Assembly: GCF_042767895.1 (NCBI RefSeq)
Contig: NC_091571.1
Coordinates: 19,958,965-20,022,964, forward strand
Source of the DNA: Penaeus vannamei
Lineage: Eukaryota; Arthropoda; Malacostraca; Decapoda; Penaeidae
DNA: 64,000 nt
Direction: 5' to 3'
The notes under the pieces were generated by a model. The model saw only the letters and a program-made list of their open reading frames with translations. It did not search any database and was not told where the DNA came from. Position 1 is the first letter of the stretch; each line of letters opens with the position of its first letter. The position numbers and the translations under genes were made by a program. Positions 1-13,800 of the stretch are shown here, piece by piece.

Positions 1-50
1 TAGGCTACCAAACCATCGCTTCACACCACCCTGCGCATGAAGCACCCACC
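1..50 (-). mobile_element. 5' tip of a second RTE-like element copy
   Basis: These 50 bases match 17253-17302 almost exactly (shared motifs CACCACCCTGCGCATGAAGC and ACCCACC). At 17253-17302 they form the extreme 5' end, on the minus strand, of the RTE-like fragment at 16021-17302. The rest of this copy would lie upstream of the window. Both copies run straight into the same satellite sequence. The identity is seen directly; calling it an element end is inferred from the second copy. Confidence 0.7.
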
Positions 51-2114
51 CACTATTATTATGACAATAGTAATGATAATAATGATAAAGTCATAATTAT
101 AATAAAATTGATAATTACTACAATAATAGCAATAATTAACTCTATTCCAATAATATCCATACTAAAAATGGCAATAGAAATAATTATTATCATTGTCATT
201 ATAATTATTATTATTGTCATTATTATTTCTAAGATCAGCATTATTGCTATTATCATTATATAAATAGTTATAAGGATAAAAATAGCAATAATAATTAACA
301 TAATAATTATTATAACTGCAATAATGATGATAATAATAATGATAATCATGACTATATTAAAAATAATCATAAAATGATGACAGAAATGATAATAATGATG
401 ATAATGATTATAATGATAATCATGAAATGATGACAGTAATGATAGTAATGATGATAATAATTTTCATTCATTCCATTTATGATAAAATAAAGGCCAGAAG
501 TAATAAAATCCCAATAATAAAAAAAAAAAAAACGGCAAAATCTAGCGTATTACAACCTTGTGAGAGAAACGTCGAAAAAATAAACTTTTCGATTTTTAAT
601 GGTAATTATGAGGATCTTGACATTAATTCAGGTAATTATGATGATTTCCATGATGATTCCTTTATTATTGACAATAATGATGATAGTTATGATGATAATG
701 AAAATGATAACGACAATAATAATGATAATAAGGATAAAGTTATAATAATAATGATAATCTTGATAATTACTACGATAATAGCAATAATTACCTTTATTCA
801 AATAATTTCCATACTAATAATGGTAATAGAAATAATAATAACATTATCATTGTCATTTTTAAATATTATTGTTGTCATTATTATTTCTAAGATCATTATT
901 GCTATTGCCATTATATAAATAGTTATAATGATAAAAATAGCAATAATGATTAGCATTATAATTATTATAACTGCAATGATGATGATAATAATAATAATCA
1001 TGATGACAATGACTATAATGATAATAATCATAAAAATAATTAGCATGATATTTATTATAACTGCAATAATGATGATAATAATAATGATAATCATGATGAT
1101 AATGACTATAATGGTAATAATTATAAAAATGATGACAGTAATGATTATAAATGATGATAATAATTATCATTCAGTCCATTTATAATGAAAAAAGGCCAGA
1201 AGTAATCATATCCCAAAATTCGATAAAACGGCAAAATCTAGCGTATTACAACCTTTTGAGAGAAACGTCGAAAAAAAACCCTTTTCGGTTTCTAATGGTA
1301 TTTATGAGGATTTTAACATTTATTCAGGTAAATATGATGATTTACATGATGAATCATTTATTATTGATAATAATTATGATAATTATGATGATAATGACAA
1401 TGACAATGACAATAATAATGATAATAATGATAAAGTCATAATTATAATGATAATCTTGATAATTACTACAATAATAGCAATAATTAACTCTATTCCAATA
1501 ATTTCCATACTAATTATGGCAATAGAAATAATAATATCATTATCATTGTTATTACAATTATTATTATTGTCACTATTATTTCTAAGATCATCATTATTGC
1601 TATTATCATTATATAAATAGTTATAATGATAAAAATAGCAATAATAATTAGCGTGATACTTATTATAACTGCAATAATGATGATAATAATAATGATAATC
1701 ATGATGATGATGACTATAATGATAATGATCATAAAAATGATGACAGTAATGATAATAATGATGATAATCATTATCATTCAGTCCATTTATAATGAAATAG
1801 AGGCTAGAAGTAATAAATTCGAAAAACGGCAAAATCTAGCCCATTACAGCCTTTTGAGAGAAACGTCGAAAAAAAAAAAACTTTTCGCTTTTTAATGGTA
1901 ATTATGAGTATTTTAACATTAATTCAGGTAATTATGATGATTTTCATAATTAATTTTTTATTATTGACAATAATGATGATAATCATGATTATAACAATGC
2001 TAATGACAATAATAATGATAAGAATGATAAAGTCATAATTATAATAATGATCTTGAGAATTACTGCAATAATAGCAATAATTAACTCTATTCCAATAATT
2101 TCCATACTAATAAT
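51..2114 (+). repeat. Satellite array, subfamily 1, plus orientation
   Basis: About three and a half satellite monomers in plus orientation. Conserved cores lie near 500-600, 1190-1300 and 1790-1890, each carrying GAGAGAAACGTCG followed by an A-run. Subfamily 1 marks are 'ggccagaagtaat', 'tttccatactaataatgg' and 'cctttattattgacaataat'. The first monomer carries an extra internal duplication around AAATGATGACA at 368-436, shared with 17624-17690. The long Ile/Met/Asn/Asp reading frames here are by-products of the ATN/AAT repeat and are not genes. Orientation reverses at about 2115. Confidence 0.9.
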
Positions 2115-5100
2115 GATTATAGTTATTATTATCATCATTATTGCAATTATAATAATTATAATGCTAATTATTATTGCTATTTTTATCATTATAACTATTT
2201 ATATAATAATAAAAGCAATAATGATGATCTTAGAACTAATAATGACAATAATAATTATAATGACAAATATAATGATGTTATTATTATTTCTATTGCCATT
2301 ATTAGTATGGAAATTATTGGAATAGAGTTAATTATTGCTATTATTGCAGTAATTATCAAGATTGTCATTATAATTATGACTTTATCATTATTATCATTAT
2401 TATTGTAATAATCATTGTCATTATCATCATAGTTATCATCATTATTGTCTATAATAAAGGAATAATCATGGAAATCATCATAATCACCTGAATTAATGTT
2501 AAAATCCTCATAATTACCCTTAAAAAGCGAAACGATTTTTTTTCGACGTTTCTCTATTATCATCATTATTATCATTACTGTCATCATTTTTATGATTATT
2601 ATTATTATAGTCATTATCATCATGATTATCATTATATTTATCATCATTATTGCAGTTATAATAATTATTATGCTATTTATTATTGCTATTTTTTATCTAT
2701 ATAACTATTTATATAATGATAATATCAATAATGAAATAATGATGACAATAATAATAATTATAATGACAATGATAATCATGTTATTATTATTTCTATTGCC
2801 ATTATTAGTATAGAAATTATCGGAATAGAGTAAATTATTGCTATTATTGCAGTAAGTATCAAGATTATCATTATAATTATGACTTTATCATTATTATCAT
2901 TATTATTGTCATTATCATTATTAACATTATTATTGTCATTATCTTTGTCATTATCATCATAATTATCATCATTACTGTCAATAATAAAAGAATCATCATG
3001 GAAATCATCATAATTACCTGAATTAATGTTAAAATCCTCCTAATTACCATTAAAAAGCGAAAAGTTTTTTTTTCGACATTTTCTCTGAAAAGGCTGTAAT
3101 ACGCTAGATTTTGCTGTTGTTTCGACTTCTGGGATTTTATTACTTCTGGCCTTTATATCATTATAAATGGACTGAATGATAATCATTATTATCATTACTG
3201 TCATCTTTTTATGAAGAATCCGCATAATTACCAATAAAAAGCGAAAGGGTTTTTTTTCGACGTTTCTCTCAAAAGGCTGTAATACGCTAGATTTTGCCGT
3301 ATTTTCGACTTACGTGATTTTATTACTTTTGGCCTTTATTTCATCATAAATGGACTGAGTGATAATTATTATCATTATAGTCTTTATCATCATGATTATC
3401 ATTATTATCGTCATTATTGCAGTTATAATAATTATTATGCTAATTTTTATTATAACTATTTATATAATGATAATAGCAAGAATGATGATCTTAGAAATAA
3501 TAATGACAATAATAATAATTATAATGACAATGATAATGATGTTATTATTATTTCTATTGCCATTATTAATATGGAAATTATTAGAATAGAGTTAATTATT
3601 GCTATTATTGCAGTAATTATCAAGATTATCAATATAATTGTGACTTTATCATTATCATCATTATTATTGTCATTATCATTGTCATTAACATAATATTTAT
3701 CATCATTAATGTCAATAATAAAGGAATAATCATGGAAATCATCATAATTACCTGAATTAATGTTAAAATCATCATAAATACCATTAAAAAGCGAAAAGGG
3801 GATTTTTTCGACGTTTCTCTGAAATGGCTGTAATTATCGAGATTTTGCCGTTTTTTCGACTATTGGAATTTTATTACTTCTGGCCTTTATTTCATTATAA
3901 ATGGACTGAATGATAATTATTATCATCATTATCATTACTGTCATCATTTTTTTATGATTATTATCATTATAGTCATTATCATCAAGATTATCATTATTAT
4001 TATCATCATTATTGCAGTTATAATAATAATTATTGATATGTTTATCATTATAACTATTTATATAATGATAATAGCAATATAGATGATCATAGAAATAATA
4101 ATGACTATAATAATAATTATAATGACAATGATAATGATATTATTATTTCTATTGCCATTATTAGTATGGAAATTATTGGAATAAAGTTAATTATCGCTAT
4201 TATTGCAGTAATTATCAAGATTATCATTTCAATTATAACTTTATCATTATTATTGTCATTACAATTGTCATTATCATCATAATTATAATCATTATTGTTA
4301 ATAATAAAGGAATAATCATGGAAATCATCATGATTACCTGAATTAATGTTAAAATCCTCATAATTACCTGAATTAAATTTAAAATCCTCATAATTACCAT
4401 TAAAAATCGAAGAGTTTTTTCGACGTTTCTCTAAAAAGGCTGTAATACGCTTGATTTTGCCGTTTTTTCGACTTTTGGGATTTTATTACTTCTAGCCTTT
4501 ATTTCTTTATAAATGGACTAATTGATAATTATTTTCATCATCATTATTATTACTGTCATCATTTTTATGATTATTATCATTATAGTTATCATGATTACCA
4601 TTATTATTATCATCATTATGGCAATTATAATAATTATTATGCTAATTATTATTGCTATTTCTATAATGATAATAGCAATAATGATGATCTTAGAAATAAT
4701 AATGACAATAATAATTATAATGACAAATATAATGATGTTATTATTATTTCTATTGTCATTATTAGTATGGAAATTATTGGAATAGAGTTAATTATTGCTA
4801 TTATTGCAGTAATTATCAAGATTATCATTATAATTATGACTTTATCATTATTATCATTATTATTGTCATAATCATTGTCATTAGAATCATAATTATCAAT
4901 GTCAATAATAAAGGAATCGTCATGGAAATCATCATAATTACCTGAATTAATGTTAAAATCCTCATGATTACCATTAAAAAGCGAAAAGGGTTTTTTTTCG
5001 GTTTCTCTCAAAAGGCTGCCATACGCTTGATTTTGCCGTTTTTTTCGACTTTTTGGATTTTATTACTTGTACCCTTTATTTCATTATAAATGGACTGAAT

Positions 5101-8100
5101 GATTATTATTATCATCACTATTATCATTACTGTCTTCATTTTATGATTAATATCATTATAGTCATTATCATCATGATTATCATTATTATTATCATTATTG
5201 CAGTTATAATAATTAGTATGCTAATCATTATTGCTATTTTTATCCTTATAACTATTAATATAATGATAATAGCAATAATGATGATTTTAGAAATAATGAT
5301 GACAATAATAATAATTATAATGACAATGATAATCATGTTATTATTATTTCTAATGCCATTATTAGTATGGAAATTATTGGAATAGAGTTAATTATTGCTA
5401 TCATTGCAGTAATTATCAAGATTATCATTATAATTATGACTTTATCATTATCATTAAAATTGTCATTATCATTGTTATTATCATCATAATTGTCATTATT
5501 GTCAATAATAAAGGAATCATCATGGAAATCATCATAATTACCTGAATTAATGTTAAAATCCTCATAATTACCATATCGACGTTTCTCTGAAAAAGCTGTA
5601 ATAACCAAGATTTTGCCGATTTTTCGACTATTGGGATTTGATTGCTTCTGGCATTTATTTCATTATAAATGGACTGAATGATAATTATTATCATCATTAT
5701 TATCATTACTGTCATCATTTTTATGATTATTATCATTATAGTCAGTATCATTATGATTATCATTATTATTATCATCATTATTGCAGTTATAATTACTATT
5801 ATGCTAATTATTATTGCTATTTTTATCATTATAACTATTTATATAATGATAATAGCAATAATGATGATCTTAGAAATGATAATGACAATAATAATAATTA
5901 TAATGACAATGATAATGATGTTACTATTATTTCTATTGCCATTATTAGTATGGAAATTATTGGAATAATGTTAATTATTGCTATTATTGCAGTAATTATC
6001 AAGATTATCATTATAAATATGACTTTATCATTATTATCATTATTATTGTCAATATCATTGTCATTATCATCATTATCATTATTGTCAATAATAAAGGATT
6101 CATCAGGGAAATCATCATAATTACCTGAATTAATGTTAAAATCCTCATAATTACCCTTAAAAAGGGATAAGGATTTTTTTCGACGTTTTTCTCAAAAGGC
6201 TGTAATACGCTAGATTTTGCCGTTTTTTCGACTTTTGGGATTTTATTACCTCTGGCCTTTATTTCATTATATGGACTAAATGATAATCATTTTAAAAATA
6301 TTATCATTAATGTCATAATTTCTATGATTATAATCATTATAGTCATTATCATCATGATTATCATTAGTATCAACATCATTATTGCAGATAATTATTATGC
6401 TAATTATTATTGCCATTTTTATCATTATGACTATTTATATAATGATGATAGCAATAATGATGATCTTAGAAATAATAATGACAATAATAATAATTATAAT
6501 GACAATGATAACGATGTTATTATCATTTCTATTGCCATTATTAGTATGGAAATTATTGGAATAGAGTTAATTATTGCTATTATTGCAGTAATTATCAAGA
6601 TTGTCATTATAATTATGACTCTATAATTAACATCATTATTAGTGTCATTATTATCATAATTATCATCATTATTGTTAATAATAAAGGAATCATGGAAATC
6701 CTCATAATTACCTGAATTAATGTTAAAATCCTCATAATAACCATTAAAAACGAAAAGGCTTTTTTTCTACGCTTCTCTCAAAAGGCTGTAATACGCTAGA
6801 TTTTACTGTTTTTTCGACTTCGACTTTATTACTTCTTGCCTATATTTCATTATAAATGGACTGAATGATAATTATTATCATTATTAACATTACTGTCATC
6901 ATGTTTATGATTATTATCATTATAGTCATTATCATCATGACCATCATTATTGCAGTTATAAAAATTATTATGCTAATTATTATTGATATTTTTATCATTA
7001 TAACTATTTATATAATGATAATAGCAATAATGATCTTAGAAATAATAATGAAAATAATAATCATTACATTGACAATGATAATGATGTTATTATTATTTCT
7101 ATTGCCATTATTAGTATGGAAATTATTTGAATAGAGTTAATTATTCCTATTATTGCAGGAATTATGAAGATTATCATTGTAATTATAACTTTATCATTAT
7201 TATCATTATTATTGTCATTATCATTGTCATTATCATCATAATTATCATCATTATTGTCAATAATAAAGAAATAATCATGGAAATCATCATAATTACCTGA
7301 ATTAATTTTAAAATCCTCATAATTACCTGATTCATGTTAAAATCATCATAATTACCATTAAAAAGCGAAAAAGGTTTTTTTCGACGTTTCTCTCAAAAGG
7401 ATGTAATACGCTAGATTTTGCCGTATTTTTCGACTTCTGGGAATGTATTACTTCTGGCCTCTATTTCATTATAAATGGACTGAATGATAATTATTATCAA
7501 TATTATTATCATTACTGTCATAAATTTTATGATTATTATCATTATAGTTATTATCATCATGACCATCATTATTGCAGTTATAAAAATTATTATGCTAATT
7601 ATTATTGATATTTTTATCATTATAACTATTTATATAATGATAATAGCAATAATGATCTTAGAAATAATAATAAAAATAATAATCATTACATTGACAATGA
7701 TAATGATGTTATTATTATCTCTATTGCCATTATTAGTATGGAAATTATTTGAATAGAGTTCATTATTCCTATTCTTGCAGTAATTATGAAGATTATCATT
7801 GTAATTATAACTTTATCATTATTATCATTATTATTGTCATTATCATTGTCATTATCATCATAATTATCATCATTATTGTCAATAATAAAGGAATAATCAT
7901 GGAATCATCATAATTACCTGAATTAATTTTAAAATCCTCATAATTACCTGATTCATGTTAAAATCATCATAATTACCATTAAAAAGCGAAAAAGGTTTTT
8001 TTCGACGTTTCTCTCAAAAGGATGTAATACGCTAGATTTTGCCGCATTTTTCGACTTCTGGGAATGTATTACTTCTGGCCTCTATTTCATTATAAATGGA

Positions 8101-10810
8101 CTGAATGATAATTATTATCAATATTATTATCATTACTGTCATAAATTTTATGATTATTATTATTATAGTCATTATCATATGCAATAATTATGATAGTATT
8201 ATTGTCATTATTGCAATTATAATAGTTATTATGCTAATTGTTATTGCTATTTTCATCATTATAACTATTTATATAATGATAATAGCAATAATGATGATCT
8301 TAGAAATAATAATGACAATAATAATAATAATGACAATGATAATGATATTATTATTTCTATTGCCATTATTAGTATGGAAATTATTGGAATAGAGTTAATC
8401 ATTAGTATTATTGCAGAAATTCTCAAGATTATCATTAAAATTATTACTTTATCATTATTATCATTATTATTGTCATTATCATTGTTATTATCATCAGGAT
8501 TACCATCATTATTGTCAATAATAAAGGAATCATCATGGAAATCATCATAATTACCTGAATTAATGTTACAATCCTCATAATTACCATTAAAAAGAGAAAA
8601 GGGTTTTTATTTTCCGAGGTTTCATTATAAATGGACTAAATGATAATTATTATCATCATTATTATCATTACTGTCATCATTTTTATGATTATCATTAGAG
8701 TCATTAACATCATGATTATCATTATTATCATTATTATTGCAGTTGTAATAATTATTATGCTAATTATTATTGCTATTTTTATTATTACAACTATTTATAT
8801 AATGATAATAGCAATAATGATGATCCTAAGAAATAATAATGACAATTATAATAATTATAATGACAATGATAATGTTATTATTTCTATTGCCATTATTAGT
8901 ATGGAAATTATTGGAATAGAGTTAATTATTGCTATTATTGCAGTAATTCTCAAGATTATCATTATGATTATGACTTTATCATTATTATTGTCATTATCAT
9001 CATAATTAGCATCATTATTTTCAATTAAAGGAATCATAATGGAAATCACCATAATTACCTGAATTAATGTTAAAATCCTCATAATTGCCATTAAAAAGCG
9101 AAAAGGTTTTTGCGACGTTTCTCTCAAAAGACAGTAATACGCTAGATTTTGCCGTTTTTTCTACTTTTGGGATTTTGTTACTTTTGGCCTTTATTTCATT
9201 ATAAATGGACTGAATGATAATTATTATCATTATTATCATTAATGTCATGATTTTTATGATTTTTATCATTATAGTCATCATCATCATGATTATCATTATT
9301 ATTATCATCATTATTGCAGTTATAATAATTATCATGCTAATTATTATTGCTATTTTTATCATTATAACTATTTATATAATGATAATCGCAATAATGATGA
9401 TCTTAGAAATAATAGTGAAAATAACAATAATTATAATGATAATGATAATGTTATTCTTTCTTTTACCATTATTAGTATGGAAATTATTGGAATAGAGTTA
9501 ATTATTGCTATTAGTGCAGTAATTATCAAGATTATCATTATAATTATGACTTTATCATTATTATCATTATTATTGTCATTTTCATTGTTATTATCATTAT
9601 TATTGTCATTTTTATTGTCATTATCATCATAATTATCATTATTGTCAATAATAAAGGAATCATCATGGAAATCATCATAAATACCCGAATTAATGTTAAA
9701 ATCCTCATAATTACCATTTTTTCGACGTTTCTCTCAAAGGCTGTATTACGTTAGATTTTGCTGGTTTTTTTCGTCTTTTTGGGATTTTATTACTTCTGGC
9801 CTTTATTTCATCATAAATGGACTGAATGATAATTATTATTATCATTATTATCAATACTGTCATCATCTTTATGATTATTATCATTATAGTCATTATCATC
9901 ATGATTATCATTATTATTATCATCATTATTGCAGTTATAATAATTATTATGCTAAATATTATTGCTATTTTATCATAACATAACTATCTATATAATGATA
10001 ATAGCAATAATGATCTTAGAAATAATAATGACAATAATAATCATTATAATGACAATGATAATGATGTTATTATTATATCTATTGCCATTATTAGTATGGA
10101 AATTATAGGAATAGAGTTAACTATTGCTATTATTGCAGTAATTATCAAGATTGTCATTATAATTATGACTTTATCATTATTATCATTATTATTGTCATTA
10201 TCATTGTCATTATCATCATAATTTTCATCATTATTGTCAATAATAAAGGAATAATCATGGAAATCCTCATAATTACCTGAATTAATGTTAAAATCCTCAT
10301 AACTACCTGAATTAATGTTAAAATCCTCATAATTACCATTAAAAAGCGAAAAGGGTTTTTTTTCGACGTTTCTCTCATTAGGCTGTAATCCGCTAGATTT
10401 TACCGTTTTTTCGACTTCTGGGATTTGATTACTTCTGGCCTTTATTTCATTATAAATGGACTGAATGATAATTATCACTATTACCATTACTGTAATCATT
10501 TTTATGATTTTTTTCATTATAGTCTTTATCATCATGATTATCATTATTATTATTACCATTAATGTAGTTATAATAATTGTTATTTCTTTTTTATCATTAT
10601 AACTATTTATATAATGACAATAGCAATAATGATGATCTTAGAAATAATAATGACAATAATAATAATTATAATGACAATGATAATGATGTTATTATTATTT
10701 CTATTGCCATTATTAGTATGGTACTTTTTGGAATAGAGTTAATTATTGCTATTATTGCAGTATTTCTCAAGATTATCATTATAATTATGAATTTATCATC
10801 ATTATCATTA
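2115..10810 (-). repeat. Satellite array, subfamily 1, minus orientation
   Basis: About 14-15 monomers in the opposite orientation to 51-2114. Reverse-complement cores (CGACGTTTCTCTCAAAAGGC, then TAATACGCTAGATTTTGCCG) recur near 3258, 3811, 4421, 5000, 5577, 6180, 6768, 7380, 8000, 9113, 9723 and 10364, giving spacings of about 550-640 bp. Cores at 2549 and 8615 are truncated. Two neighbouring monomers (6846-7464 and 7465-8085) are nearly identical. A 30-bp sub-block with ACCTGAATTAATGTTAAAAT is duplicated or triplicated at 4335-4400, 7290-7350, 7915-7975 and 10265-10345. No gene is supported in this stretch. Confidence 0.9.
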
Positions 10811-13800
10811 TAATTGTTATTATCATCATAATTATCATTATTATCGTCATAATTAGCCGAGTTATTGCAGAAATCATCATAATCATCCCATAAACTCGAA
10901 AAGCGGGTTTTTCGACCATATTCTCAAAAGGCTATATATCGGTAGATTTCGCCGTTTTTTCTACTTTTTTTTTATACTTTTAGGCTTTTTTCATTATGGA
11001 TGGGTTTTATGATTATTATCATCATTATTATCATTAATAGCATTAACATCATTTTCATCATAATTACCCTTAATATAATTATAAGAGGTATTATCACTAT
11101 TATTATTATTACTATCGTTAGTCTTATTGTTTTTATCATGAAAATAGAGTATTGTTGATGATTGCTATTATTGCCTTAATTACGCAAATTATCATTATAA
11201 TTATCATTTTATTATAATTTTCCTAATTAATGTTATAATTATCCTATCTGATGTCATACTTATCCTAATTAATTTCATAATTATCATTATTATGGTCATT
11301 ATTAATGGTATTATCATAAAAATCATCATAATTAGCCGAATTATTGCAGAAATCATCATAATCATACCATAAACTCGAAAAGGGGGGTTTTTCGACCATA
11401 TTCTCATATGGCTATATATATCGCTAGATTTCGCCGTTTTTTCGACATTGGGGGGTTTTATACTTTTGCTTTTTTTTCATTATGGATGGGCTTTATGATT
11501 ATTATCATCATCATTATTATCATCAATAGCAATAACATCATCACTATAGTAATTATCGCCATAATTACCCCAAATATAATCATTATAAGAGCCATTATCT
11601 TAATTATTAATGTCATTTTTCTCATTATAACTATTTACATAATGATAATAAGAATAATTATAATTTTAGAAACAATAACAACAACAGGAATAATTATAAT
11701 AACAATAATAGTGATATTATGATTATTTATACTATCATTATTATTTCTAATTATTATCATTATCGTTAGTCTTATTGTTATTATCATGAATATCATTAGA
11801 GTATTGTTGATGATTGCTATTATTGCCTTAATTACGCAAATTATCATTATACTTATCATTTTATTATAATTATCCTAATTAATGTCATAATTATCCTAAT
11901 TAATGTCATAATTATCATTATTATCGTCATTAATAATGGGAATATCATGAAAATTATCCTAATTAATGTTATAATTATCCTAATTAATGTTATAATTATC
12001 CTAATTAATGTTATAATTATCCTAATTAATGTCATAATTATCATTATTATCGTCATTATTATTTGGAATATCATGAAAATCATATAAATTAGCCGAGTTA
12101 TTGCAGACATCATCATAATCATCCCATATACTCGAAAAAGGGGGGGGGGGGTTCGACCATATTCTCATAAGGCTATATATCGCTAGATTTCGCCGTTTTT
12201 CGACTTTGTTTTTTTTTTATACTTTTAGCCTTTTTTCATTATGGATGGGCTTTATGATTATTATCATCATTATTATCATTAATAGCATTAACATCATCAT
12301 CATTATAGTAATTATCGCCATAATTACCCTTAATATAATCATTATAAGAGCTATTATCTTAATTATTAATGTCATTTTCCTCATTATAACTATTTCTTTA
12401 ATGATAACAATACTGATAATTTTAGAAATAATAACAACAATAATAATTATAATAACAATAATAGCGATATTATGATTATTTCTACTATCATTATTGTTTC
12501 TAATTATTATCATCATCGTTAGTCTTTTTGATATTATCATGAAAATCGTTAGAGTATTGTTGATGATTGCTATTATTGCCTTAATTACGCAAATTATCAT
12601 TATAATTATCATTTTATTATAATTATCCTAAATTATGTCATAATTATCCTAATTAATGTCATAAATATCATTATTATCTTCATTATTAATGGGATTATCA
12701 TGAAAATCATCATAATTAGCCGAATTATTGAAGAAATCATCATAATCATTCCATAAACTCGAAAAGGGGGGTCTTTCAACTATATTCTCATAAGGCTATA
12801 TATCGCTAGATTTCGCCGTTTCTTCGACATTGGTTTTTTTTTATACCTTTAGCCTTTTTTCATTACGGATCGGTTTTATGATTATTATTATTATCATTAT
12901 TATCATTAATAGCATTAACATCACCATTATCATCATTATAGTAATTATCACCATAATTACTCTTAATATAATCATTATAAGAGCTATTATCTTAATTATT
13001 AATGTTAATTTCCTCATTGTAACTATTTCTATGATGATAATAATGATAATGATAATTTTAGAAATAATAACAACAGTAATAATTATAATAATAATAATAG
13101 TGATATTATGATTATTTCTACTATCATTATTATTTCTAATTATTATCATCATCGTTAGTCTTATTGTTATTATCATAAAAATAATTAGAGTATTGTTGAT
13201 GATTGCTATTATTGCCTTAATTACGCAAATTATCATTATAATTATCATTTTATAATTATCCTAATTAATGTCATAATTATCATTATTATCGTCATTATTA
13301 ATGGGATTATCATGAAAATCATCATAATTAGCGAATTATTGCAGAAATCATAATCATCCCATAAACTCGAAAAGGGTTTTTTTCCGACCATATCCTCATT
13401 AGGCTATATATTGCTAGATTTCGCCGTTTTTTTCGACTTTGGGGGTCCTATACTTTTTAGCCTTTTTTTCATTATGGATGGGCTTTATGATTATTATCAT
13501 CATCATTATTATCATTCATAGCATTAACATCATCATTATCATCATCATAGTAATTATCGCCATAAATACCCTTAATATAATCATTATAAGAGCTATTGTC
13601 TTAATTATTAATATCATTTTCCTCATAACTATTCTATAATGATAATAACAATAATGATAATTTTAGAAATAATAACAACAACAGTAATAATTATAATAAC
13701 AATAGTAGCGATATTATGATTATTTCTATCATTATTGTTTCTAATTATTATCATCATCTTTGGTCTTATTGTTATTATCATGAAAATCATTAGAGAATTT

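Noticed and set aside
3040..3330. CENP-B-box-like match in the satellite core (TTTTTTCGACTTCTGGGA)
   Set aside because: It shares TTCG and GGGA but lacks the required spacing and central A and CGGG residues, so a centromere role is not supported by this motif.
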